From contig NZ_WHLY01000002.1 of NCBI RefSeq assembly GCF_009296315.1, positions 3,942,501 through 4,006,500 on the forward strand: a DNA stretch of 64,000 nt. The letters run 5' to 3'. The DNA is from Salmonirosea aquatica. Its GTDB lineage: Bacteria; Bacteroidota; Bacteroidia; Cytophagales; Spirosomataceae. The translations under genes and the position numbers were made by a program. Shown here in pieces: positions 47,103-55,556 of the stretch; the stretch's first letter is position 1, and the number at the start of each line of letters is the position of its first letter. The notes below the pieces were generated by a model. It was not told the origin of the DNA. It saw only the letters and a list, made by a program, of their open reading frames with translations, and did no database searches.

Positions 47103-47807
47103 ATGCATACACTCATGAGAATAGTAAGGTACCTCATGAACGTACTGACGTACCTCGATTTTCAGCCTTCCCGAAAAAAAGCCCTGTACTTAGTACTAGG
47201 ATTGACAGCACTCTTTCTGCTGTTGACGGCCTTCGTATACCTGCTGCCGACCACATTCATCGACATTGAATTTTCCGAAGAGGTGCAGGAGTACAACAGT
47301 CCTTTCCTGGACGCCGTGATGAAAGGCGTCAGTTGGTTTGGGACGCAAACTGTGGCTATTTCCCTTGCCCTGGCTACTGCACTCGTTTTTCTGATGCTTC
47401 GCTACCGCTGGGAAGCTCTCTTCCTAAGCCTCACACTGCTGTCTTCGGTGCTCAATTTTGGCATTAAGCTACTGGTCAACCGTCCCCGTCCCACCGACGA
47501 TCTGGTGCGGATTGTGGTCAAAGCGCAGCACAACAGTTTTCCCAGCGGGCATACCGTGTTTTACGTTACTTTCTTTGGCTTTCTGATCTTTCTGATGTAC
47601 CGACTGCGGCAATTTCCTCCCGCTGTGCGGTGGGGGATAGGTGGGGTGAGTTTGCTGTTGATCCTGGCCGTGCCCTTTTCCAGGGTGTACTTGGGGGCGC
47701 ACTGGTTTTCGGACGTCGCCGCGGGTTTTATGCTGGGTCTAATTTCTCTGATCGGGCTAATTTTGCTTTATCTCCCGTCTACTCATTCTTCACCCCCTCA
47801 CTCGTAG
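47103..47807 (+). CDS. PAP2-family phosphatase
   Basis: 234 residues from MHTLMRIVRYL; MRIVRYL four residues on is also possible. Six TM helices, with motif 1 KLLVNRPRP, motif 2 SFPSGHTVF and motif 3 SRVYLGAHWFSDV of the PAP2/type 2 phosphatidic acid phosphatase fold. It removes phosphate from lipid-linked or prenyl diphosphate substrates at the membrane. The C-terminus overlaps the convergent GH30 gene by 10 bases. Confidence 0.88.
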   Translation: MHTLMRIVRYLMNVLTYLDFQPSRKKALYLVLGLTALFLLLTAFVYLLPTTFIDIEFSEEVQEYNSPFLDAVMKGVSWFGTQTVAISLALATALVFLMLRYRWEALFLSLTLLSSVLNFGIKLLVNRPRPTDDLVRIVVKAQHNSFPSGHTVFYVTFFGFLIFLMYRLRQFPPAVRWGIGGVSLLLILAVPFSRVYLGAHWFSDVAAGFMLGLISLIGLILLYLPSTHSSPPHS

Positions 47808-49408
47808 TACCCTACCAGGGTGGTCACGGATTCGGGTACCATCACGATTTTATCGCTCGTCACTGATGCTTTCGCCAGGTTTTTGTCCTTATCAGTGGTG
47901 TAGGTTACGAAGCGCTTGTTCTTTACGGCCAAGCCCGACAGCGGCAGTGCCACGGGTTGGGAAGTCATATTGACGGCGACCAGCACGATTTTCTTACGGG
48001 TTGCGTCCTTATAGCCCGACATCATGTAGGTACCTGCCTGCGCCACCGGATCAGCGTTACCTTCGATCGCTACCTTAATGCGTTTCATACCGGGTCGTAC
48101 AAAACGGGCGAAATTCCCAAAAGTCCACAACTGCTTCGACTCCACGACCTGCCCCGCCAAGCGGGCGTTGTCGTGGTTCTTGAATTGTCCGTCCGGGCCA
48201 TTGATATACACCAGGCCGTCGCTGTAATTGTAGGGGTTGATCGCCAGCCACCATTGCCACGAGGCTACGTTAGATACCGTGAGGTCGTTGTGAAGTACCT
48301 TGGCCACGTACAGCCCGTAGTCAATAGCCGTATGGCGGGGAGATCCATTGTATTTGCCGCAGATGTCGCCCAATACCCCGAATTCGCTCTGCCAGAGTGT
48401 GGGACTGCCCGCCGCCCGCGCGGCCTGAAGGGCTTTTTGCCGGGTTCCGACCAGCCGGGCGTCGTCGCAAGTAGAAAAGTAACTGTGGTACGCCGCGATG
48501 GGTTGGACATTGGGCAAGGTACCCAGCGAAGTGCTTCCGCCGAACAGCTCTGCCAACTGGTTGCCCCGACCTGATTCTGCTTTGTCGTAGAGGTAGTCGA
48601 TCTGTGCGGTTTCGCCGGTAACTACCGTGGTTTTGCTGTCTGTGGCGTTTAGTCGGTCAGATAAAGCCTTCGCTACCGCGATCAGGTCGCGGCTGCGGGC
48701 GGGGGTACCTTCCTGCCCGGCTTTTCCGTTTTTCTTGGCCTGCCAGTCCCACTGTGGCTCGTTGACGGGGCTAAGGTAGTCAAGGTTAAAGTGATTGGCG
48801 ACTTCGGTCAAAAAATCAGCAAATCGGGTCAGTTGATTTGTGCGGAGATTCAGCGAATCGTTGTTTGATGCGCTTGCAGTACCTGGCGCAAACGCCTTGC
48901 CGTTGACCGTCATGTGGACAGGCGGTGAGTTGGCAAAACCCAGCGTGTAAGGTACCCCTCGCTGCCGGGCCGCATTCAGGAACCATTGGCTGCCCGCCTG
49001 CTTCGACCAGTCGTACCTACCCTGGGCGTCCAGAAAGCATTCCTCCCGCCGCCACGCATCGCCGATGTCGCTGGCTTCACCCTGTTCGTAGCTACCCGCA
49101 CCGATGTTCATTCGCCATAGCGACAGGCCGATGCCCTTTGGCTGCCCCGCCGCCGTGGTGTCGAGGCTGAAAAGCAAATCCGCGATCTGATTTTTCTTGC
49201 TTTCATCGGCCCAGGTACCAATAAACTTGGCCGACCAGCAATCGGATGCACCGAAGCTATGGATCGTCTGGAATTCTTCGTTCAGTGAAACCACAGCTCT
49301 GGCTTCTCCCGGTAGGGGTACCTTAGGTAGGGTACCTCCGATCTTAACGCAGGATAAGGTGAGCAGTGCTGCGCAAAGCAGCAGGATGTTGTAGTTTTTG
49401 TGAGGCAT
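47798..49408 (-). CDS. glycoside hydrolase family 30 lipoprotein
   Basis: 536 residues; lipobox LTLSC. The fold is an (beta/alpha)8 barrel with GFGASDCWSAKF-like start (FQTIHSFGASDCWS), the acid/base Glu in SPVNEPQWDW and the nucleophile Glu in LWQSEFGVLGD. A C-terminal beta-sandwich follows. GH30 enzymes include endo-beta-1,6-glucanases, beta-1,6-galactanases and xylanases; which one is unclear. Convergent with the PAP2 gene, overlapping 10 bases. Confidence 0.88.
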   Translation of the reverse strand: MPHKNYNILLLCAALLTLSCVKIGGTLPKVPLPGEARAVVSLNEEFQTIHSFGASDCWSAKFIGTWADESKKNQIADLLFSLDTTAAGQPKGIGLSLWRMNIGAGSYEQGEASDIGDAWRREECFLDAQGRYDWSKQAGSQWFLNAARQRGVPYTLGFANSPPVHMTVNGKAFAPGTASASNNDSLNLRTNQLTRFADFLTEVANHFNLDYLSPVNEPQWDWQAKKNGKAGQEGTPARSRDLIAVAKALSDRLNATDSKTTVVTGETAQIDYLYDKAESGRGNQLAELFGGSTSLGTLPNVQPIAAYHSYFSTCDDARLVGTRQKALQAARAAGSPTLWQSEFGVLGDICGKYNGSPRHTAIDYGLYVAKVLHNDLTVSNVASWQWWLAINPYNYSDGLVYINGPDGQFKNHDNARLAGQVVESKQLWTFGNFARFVRPGMKRIKVAIEGNADPVAQAGTYMMSGYKDATRKKIVLVAVNMTSQPVALPLSGLAVKNKRFVTYTTDKDKNLAKASVTSDKIVMVPESVTTLVGYYE

Positions 49409-49578
49409 GTGGGTCAGTAAATTCCAACTATTAGTTTCTGCTCAATATCGAATAGTGAAAAATGCACGTGCCTATCCTACTTATTCCTGGCTGAGCAATT
49501 TGAAGGTAATTCGTTTCTCCTTACAAATTGGGACGGAGGAGGTACCTTGAGCAGTGCTCTGAGGGGAGTCAAACCAAG

Positions 49579-50007
49579 CTATTCTTGCTTCTCTCCTCTG
49601 AAAATCCAGGAGACACCAAATTTATCGGTGAGCTGCCCGTAGGTACCAAAGGGTACACTACGAAGCTCCATAAAGGTCCGCTTGTCCCGGTCCGCTCCTT
49701 CCGCGAGCTTCTCAAAAACCGGTTTCAAATCAGCAAGGGAAGTACCCACGACAAACAAGCTGAACGTATTCCCGGGCTTGGGCTCGAGTTGAGGAGAAGC
49801 CATCCAATCGGTAGCCGAAAAGTCAATTGCGCCACTTTTCAGTTGCGCATTAATGATTCTTCCGTGTTTTTCGGTCGGAAACTGATCTTTCATGGGCGTA
49901 TCACCCAGTTTGGTCAAGGTCAATTCTCCACCAAGGCATTTCTGGTAAAAGGTCATCGCTTCGGCGCAGTTTCCGTCAAATAAAAGGAAGGGAGTACAAT
50001 GTAACAT
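49579..50007 (-). CDS. VOC family protein, PhnB-like
   Basis: 142 residues. The start PFLLFDGNCAEAMTFYQKCL and the strand FSLFVVGTS, with DKFGVSWIFR near the end, match PhnB/YkcA-like DUF1338-free VOC proteins. It is a single glyoxalase-like protein of unknown substrate; small gene with its own spacers. Confidence 0.85.
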   Translation of the reverse strand: MLHCTPFLLFDGNCAEAMTFYQKCLGGELTLTKLGDTPMKDQFPTEKHGRIINAQLKSGAIDFSATDWMASPQLEPKPGNTFSLFVVGTSLADLKPVFEKLAEGADRDKRTFMELRSVPFGTYGQLTDKFGVSWIFRGEKQE

Positions 50008-50079
50008 TTTCTTATTTCTGTTTTTTTGGTAGTTTTAAGCTATCGGCTGATCAAGCCATGCAGAACTAAATGGATTTGA

Positions 50080-50284
50080 TTATTGATGGGCGAATTAATT
50101 CGTAAAGATAAATACCCCAGAGGGGTCAACGGTTAATAGAATGGATATGTTGGAAGAATCAAACACACCGGAGGGGTCGGCCCCTCCGGGGCGATTTGTA
50201 AGTAATTACACCTTTTTACTAGTAACCGTCGACACCTCCGGCGTGGTAATTCGCAACTTTACAAGTTAATTCATTTATCAATAA
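50080..50284. repeat. MITE-like inverted-repeat element
   Basis: About 205 bases bounded by 28-base imperfect inverted ends (50080-50107 and 50257-50284, 22 of 28 matching). Inside are hairpins CCGGAGGGG-TCGG-CCCCTCCGG (50168-50189) and CCCC-AGA-GGGG (50114-50124). It holds no reading frame and fills the gap between two small genes. Such structured elements are scattered in Bacteroidota spacers; the family is not known to me. Confidence 0.6.
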
Positions 50285-50307
50285 AAGATCCGCTCCGAAG
50301 GATAAAA

Positions 50308-50721
50308 TCAGTCAAAGGGTACCAGGTCTGGCTCGATAAATTCCTGTTTCGCCAGTGACGAATTGAAAATATCGCCCGAGTAGTGCGTATTAATCAATTC
50401 TTTAAAATTGGATTTAAGCCTTGGGAATTCAGCAATAAAATCTTTGAAGGTATCAGCAGAAGACTTATTAATAAAATGATTCACTGCCTTGACGGAGGCA
50501 ATGGTCAAGGTATGGTTGTACTTTGCGCTGGCTCCCAGAAATGCTACGTACTGAACCAGTTGTTTCGTAACGTTTAGAATCGCTGTTTCTACGCCATATT
50601 GAGTAACATGAATCCACGCCAAACGCAGGTGCGCTTCGTGCGTAAAAAGTGCAGGATCTAGGCTACAGTTTTCAAATTGCTGGGCAAACTCTCTATCGCT
50701 CAAATTAAAATGGTGTTCCAT
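50308..50721 (-). CDS. conserved hypothetical protein
   Basis: 137 residues, no signal peptide, mostly helical, with a conserved-looking start LSDREFAQQFENCSLDP and HEAHLRLAWIHVTQYG. Helical protein seen next to regulators in other Bacteroidota; no family name I can give. It runs with the next gene, 23 bases apart. Confidence 0.6.
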   Translation of the reverse strand: MEHHFNLSDREFAQQFENCSLDPALFTHEAHLRLAWIHVTQYGVETAILNVTKQLVQYVAFLGASAKYNHTLTIASVKAVNHFINKSSADTFKDFIAEFPRLKSNFKELINTHYSGDIFNSSLAKQEFIEPDLVPFD

Positions 50722-50744
50722 AGTCTGCTCTTTTGTTAGTCAGT

Positions 50745-51110
50745 TTACGCGCCTCGCAGAATCTTCTCCATTTTGCGTCCCTTGGCCAGCTCGTCTACCA
50801 ATTTGTCCAGGTACCTGACCTGCTGAGTTAATGGATTTTCTATTTCTTCTATCCGATAGCCACAGATCGTACCTGTGATCAGGCGGGCATTTGAATTCAG
50901 AGTAGCCTTCTGAAAGAACTTTTCAAACGTCGCCTTTTCTTCGATGAGTTTTTTTAACTTTTCTTCATCATACCCGGTCAGCCACTCAATTACCTGATGC
51001 AGTTCTTCTTTCGTCCTGGCTTTCTTCTCGACTTTATTGACATAATGCGGATAGACCGAGGCGAAGGTCATCTTTGCCATTCGTTCATCGTGATTGTTTG
51101 CGTTGTTCAT
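50745..51110 (-). CDS. DUF2200 family protein
   Basis: 121 residues, small cytoplasmic helical protein. MAKMTFASVYPHYVNKVEKK and RTKEELHQVIEWLTGY match the DUF2200 motif; MAKMTFAS may be the true start. The role is unknown. Confidence 0.75.
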   Translation of the reverse strand: MNNANNHDERMAKMTFASVYPHYVNKVEKKARTKEELHQVIEWLTGYDEEKLKKLIEEKATFEKFFQKATLNSNARLITGTICGYRIEEIENPLTQQVRYLDKLVDELAKGRKMEKILRGA

Positions 51111-51143
51111 AGCTGGTGCTTTGATAGGAGGTCGTTCTTCTTT

Positions 51144-51506
51144 TCATTGTATCAAGATAGGTTTCAAATCACTATTGCCATGCCATTCATCAACTACTTT
51201 TCGTTTCCTAAATCGTTTACTGATGAATAATCGATAGGATCCTTCATCCATATCTTCTGTGAGTTTCATCCAAAGAGGTATTTCATTGAATGCCGTTACC
51301 AAAGAGTTAGCAGTATCCTCTAATCTCAGTTTTTTTTCAAGTATTTTTGGTAAAGCGTGGTAGAACATTATCTCATCCATGTTTGTCTTTGGAGCTTGAT
51401 GCTCGTTTGGATCAAATTCTAGAATGAATGTTGAATATCTGGAATTCATTCTCTTTGTAGCTTTCTCCAGCTGCTGAGTTAGAAATTCAACATTTGTTCT
51501 ATTCAC
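51144..51506 (-). CDS. hypothetical protein
   Basis: 120 residues from a GTG. Soluble, with a repeat-free charged body (KKLRLEDTANSLVTAFNEIP). AT-rich relative to neighbours. No family recognised; the start is uncertain. Confidence 0.5.
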   Translation of the reverse strand: MNRTNVEFLTQQLEKATKRMNSRYSTFILEFDPNEHQAPKTNMDEIMFYHALPKILEKKLRLEDTANSLVTAFNEIPLWMKLTEDMDEGSYRLFISKRFRKRKVVDEWHGNSDLKPILIQ

Positions 51507-51540
51507 TAGATTATCAGTTTAATATTGCCCAACATCCATA

Positions 51541-53237
51541 TCATTTAGTCACTACCTTCACATTCCTGAACATGAACGGATTGTCACTAACGCGCAGGGG
51601 CTTGCCGCTGGCGGTAGTCACATTCTTGAGCACGACTTCTTTGGTAATGACGTAAGGAAACTGCTCCTGGTAGGATTCATCCTTCATTTGGGGATTGAAA
51701 TTGGCGAAAATAGCCGGGCCCTGGTAGTTGTCGGGGTGGTGGGAGTCGTCGATTTTGAGGTTTTCAATGATAATTCGCTCCGGCATGTATGCGGTATAGC
51801 CGAAATCATGTTGCCCGGAATTGGAACCACCGATCAGGGAAGCAGTGACGGGTCGGCCGCCGGAAGGGACGAACGTGCAGTTACGAATAATGAATTCACC
51901 CTGCCAGGTACTGCCGTAGTCGGAGCGCAGGTTGATGAGGGTACCCCCCGGATCGTGCTGTTTTCCACGAGAAACGTCCCGCTGCCGATGGCATTGATGC
52001 CCATGTGCCCCAGCGTCGAGTTGCGGATGGTGGCATTGGCTACCCCCATGTGGGCATCGAACCGGGAAAAAACGCAGGAGTCGTACAGCATATTCTTACA
52101 GAAATTGGAACCCAGAATGCCCCAGTACGTGCGGTCATTGATATCGTTGGTCTGGCTGCAGTTGATAAAGGACACATTCAGGGCGCGGTTGGGCGACAGG
52201 TCGTAGGTACCCATGGAGACGGGCTTCCCGGCCGCACCGATGGTAGTGTAGGTTTTGTGGCCAGTCAGGACGGTGTTTCTGACTGTCACATAGGCGCAGT
52301 CCCGGATATTGAAAAAGCCGCCGTAGGGCGCACCGTGGTCGCCTTCACCCGTGACGCGGTGTTCGAGCCCGTCCACCACGACATTGGAGCGTTTAATCAA
52401 TATATTGCGCTGGTAGTAGGTGTACTTCGATTCAGCCTGATTGGCGATCGTGGTGAACCGTCCTCCGGTGATCTTCAGGGGCTTTTCGTCGATGGGAAGC
52501 GCACTGATCTCGGTGATCTGGTCAAAATCCCAGATGATCGGCGCGTCCATGTCCACCTTTCCGGTTTTGTCCACCATGAAGATATCCGTCTGCGACGCTC
52601 CATTGTTCTGGTTCAGTCCGTACCGGATGTAGTGCTTCTTGTTCGCATTTGTGACCGTAATCAGACAGGGACCAGGTAGTTTGGCGTCAATTTTTTCCTG
52701 ATTTCGCTTCAGCGATGTAATGCCCTTCAATGGAAAAGATTGCAGGCTGGAACTGACCACGAAGACAGAAGCATTGCGATTTTCCACATCCACATCGTCG
52801 ATGATGAAAGCCGCCTTTCCAAAATCGGTATCCGTCCGCACTACGGCGGTGCGCTCTTTTCCGCTGATGTAGTAGGTAGCTCCCTCGTCCGCTTTTACCG
52901 GTAGTTTCTGCTGATTGGCGAAGGCATGGGCCGCGGCGATCGCGTCCATATCATCGGTTTTGCCGTCGCCCTTGGCCCCAAAATCACGATAGCTGACCCA
53001 CCCGCGAGACTTGAATGCCTGAGCCTCTTTGGGGGAGACATTCACCTGTAATCCTCCATCATTACTGGTACTTACCTGGGTTTTCTGATTTTGGGAGGTG
53101 ATAACTACCTTTTCCTTCGTGCTTTCGGTTTGGGCCAGGGCCAGACTTGACATTGCCAGTAGACAGCACCAAAAAATTGGATATTTTAGCAGGAAAGGTA
53201 GTTTTGATGTGTTTATAAATTCGAGTGGACTGTTCAT
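51541..53237 (-). pseudogene. secreted parallel beta-helix protein (pectate lyase superfamily 3), -1 frameshift
   Basis: The repaired product is 565 residues. A signal peptide ends ALAQ. Residues about 75-160 carry VSYRDFGAKGDGKTDDMDAI, the start of the pectate_lyase_3 fold, followed by repeated right-handed beta-helix rungs (NVVVDGLEHRV, CAYVTVRNTVLTGH). At six G (51944-51949) where seven are needed the frame shifts after STIRG; the other frame continues NLRSDYGSTW through MPERIIIENLKI to the stop at 51541. It probably acts on acidic polysaccharide or is an endorhamnosidase/galacturonase type. Next to an epimerase gene. Confidence 0.85.
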
Positions 53238-53407
53238 TCGCTTTTTTACAGTTTAAGAAGTACTTCATCTTTTACTGTAAAGAATAAACCGAATGAAATC
53301 TATCGAAATTTTGAGGGTTAGGAAACCATTCAATAGCACTGGAACGTGGGATATGTGAAGTTTTAGCCCAGGATTAGCCGCACGCCTGTTTTCTCCCAGA
53401 TTCGCAT

Positions 53408-54310
53408 TCATCCCCAGTTCAAGTACTTCTGCCAATTATGTTGTTCTTTAAATCCCAGGACTTCCCGGATTTTCCGATTGGAATACAAAGCTTCATACTC
53501 CCCCAATTCACGGGTAATGGGTACCCCAGGGAAAAACCGCTCTGCCAATTCTTTGCTGGGAATAATGGCTCCGTTTTCATCATTTGCAGCGTTGAAAACC
53601 TCATACCCGAGGCCGTCTTTTTTCAAACACAAATCCACGATCTGTCCCAGGTCTCGCGCATCAATGTAATTGAAGGCATTTCGGCGACGTACTTCGGGGT
53701 GCTTAAAATAATGCGGAAACAGTTCAGCGTATTCATGCGGTTCAATCACGTTGCCGATGCGGAGGGCATAAATATCAAAACCTGACCGGCGCTGGAAGCC
53801 CCTGGCCGTTTTTTCATTGACCACCTTCGATATTCCGTAGCTATCCATGGGGTCGACGTCGTAATCCTCCTCCAGCGGAAGTACTTTGGGGTCGGTTTTA
53901 CCGTCAGAAAAACAGATGCCGTAGGTAGTTTCCGACGAGGCAATAATAATTTTCCTGATGCCCAGCTTGACCGCCGCTTCAATTACATTGTAGGTACCTA
54001 GGGTATTGATCCGGAAAGTTTCATTGTCGGGTTTGATCAAGATCCGGGGTATGGCTGCGAAATGCACGACGGCATCGAATTTTGGTACACCGTTTCCCGG
54101 TTCCAGCTCATCAAGGTCCGCATACGAACTCATGGCATCGAACATTTGCCCGGAATCCGTAATATCCGCGATCAGGTTATCTACCCCCGGGTGATCCAGA
54201 GGCTTCAGGTCTACATTCATCACCCGATGTCCTTGGTCAAGCAGGTAGGGAATTACGTGCTTACCTGCTTTGCCCGATCCTCCTGTAAAAAATATACGCA
54301 TTGCCGTCAT
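53408..54310 (-). CDS. NAD-dependent epimerase/dehydratase (SDR family)
   Basis: 300 residues; MRIFFTGG may be the true start (ATG at 54301). The Rossmann motif is FFTGGSGKAGKHVI, then FDAVVHFAAIP and the YxxxK catalytic pair in SYGISKVV. It resembles UDP-glucose/uronate-type extended SDRs. Its place beside the beta-helix gene suggests uronate metabolism; the substrate is not determined. Confidence 0.85.
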   Translation of the reverse strand: MTAMRIFFTGGSGKAGKHVIPYLLDQGHRVMNVDLKPLDHPGVDNLIADITDSGQMFDAMSSYADLDELEPGNGVPKFDAVVHFAAIPRILIKPDNETFRINTLGTYNVIEAAVKLGIRKIIIASSETTYGICFSDGKTDPKVLPLEEDYDVDPMDSYGISKVVNEKTARGFQRRSGFDIYALRIGNVIEPHEYAELFPHYFKHPEVRRRNAFNYIDARDLGQIVDLCLKKDGLGYEVFNAANDENGAIIPSKELAERFFPGVPITRELGEYEALYSNRKIREVLGFKEQHNWQKYLNWG

Positions 54311-54460
54311 TTGTTCTCCAGTTTAATGATAGTTTTATTCGTTATAAACTCCTAGTTTGTGCGGTACATATCCCAGGCCAAAGTAACACTTATTTTTCGT
54401 GCAGTAAGGTTGGACTAATGTACCCCTCCTTATCCATACCTAAACCACCCATTCATTCCT

Positions 54461-54925
54461 ATGAGAATACTCGTTTTGCTTCCCCTGCTGGCTTTCGCAG
54501 CGGGCTGCAACCAAACCCAAAAGAAAACGGAAACTACCGAAAAGCGGGTCGTCGTGAACGACACGATTCCCAGCGAGCGGACCAACGTCGACCCTAAGCC
54601 GGTGGCTACCTACTCCGCGCGCGTCCCCGATGCGCTGAATCAGTTCAAATTCACGGTGAAGCTGTACGAAACCCCGCTACGGTTCCGCTACCGGGTAGCC
54701 GTCACCTACAAAATGCTGGATGTGAAAGACAGTGTTGATATTCCCAACTTCGGCTATCAGCCCAAAGTCGACGTGAAGAAGCAGGAAAATGATCTCTCCG
54801 CTATGATTGGTTTCTATGACGCCAAGGGTACCTTCATGGATCTGAAAATAGTTGAAGTTGTCAACAATCAACTCAAAATGCGGCAGGTAAAACGGTACGG
54901 CGTAGGGACGGTCAGAAAGAAGTAG
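54461..54925 (+). CDS. hypothetical lipoprotein
   Basis: 154 residues: signal MRILVLLPLLAFAAGC with lipobox FAAGC, a polar linker, and a strand-rich body (KFTVKLYETPLRFRYRVAVT). No family recognised. Confidence 0.6.
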   Translation: MRILVLLPLLAFAAGCNQTQKKTETTEKRVVVNDTIPSERTNVDPKPVATYSARVPDALNQFKFTVKLYETPLRFRYRVAVTYKMLDVKDSVDIPNFGYQPKVDVKKQENDLSAMIGFYDAKGTFMDLKIVEVVNNQLKMRQVKRYGVGTVRKK

Positions 54926-55003
54926 CGGCAGTGGGTGGCACATTTATCCCCCACTCATCCTAGGGAATATAGTAGGTGTTTAAGAAACAGTACTAGTCAG
55001 TAA

Positions 55004-55417
55004 ATGAGGTTTTTATATAGATATTACTATACATTCTTTTCGCTTCACCTAAAGGACAATCTCAATGGAACTAACAAAAGTCCAGCCTGGGTATCTGCCC
55101 TATTCCAGGTCGGCTTAGGAATCGCAGGTCTACTTTTGCATAGTACTTACATAGCCAGCGTTCTCCTCAATGGAAGTAATGCTGATAAATTTTTCCCGCA
55201 CACATACGTTGTCGGATTGATTACAGTTCTTGTCCCGACAACCATCCTTTACCATCTATTATTCAACTATTACGGGGTTTCGAAGGAAACAGGACTTACA
55301 TCAAAGGATTTTTTTGTCGTTACTAAGCGCGCCAAACTATTTTTCTGGTCATTCTGGATTCTATCACTCCTTGGAATGGCACTATTAGCGCGATTGATTA
55401 AAGACAGTAGTATGTGA
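55004..55417 (+). CDS. hypothetical membrane protein
   Basis: 137 residues with three hydrophobic helices (ALFQVGLGIAGLLLHSTYIA, TYVVGLITVLVPTTILYHLL, FFWSFWILSLLGMALLARL). No family known. AT-rich relative to its neighbours and lacking GGTACC. Confidence 0.6.
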   Translation: MRFLYRYYYTFFSLHLKDNLNGTNKSPAWVSALFQVGLGIAGLLLHSTYIASVLLNGSNADKFFPHTYVVGLITVLVPTTILYHLLFNYYGVSKETGLTSKDFFVVTKRAKLFFWSFWILSLLGMALLARLIKDSSM

Positions 55418-55485
55418 TATACTGTAATGAATCTAAATCTCGCAATGTAAAGAGCGGCACAAAGTACTTAGGTAAAAAGTCGAAA

Positions 55486-55540
55486 AAGGGTGATGAATTG
55501 TGATTTCATAGCTATCATAATTCATCACCCTTCACCATTT
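55486..55540. terminator. bidirectional hairpin terminator
   Basis: Inverted repeat AAGGGTGATGAATTGTGAT with ATCATAATTCATCACCCTT, followed by CACCATTTTTTTCG on the plus side. It closes the membrane protein gene and the convergent paoC-like gene. Confidence 0.75.
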
Positions 55541-55556
55541 TTTTCGTTTCTAAAAT

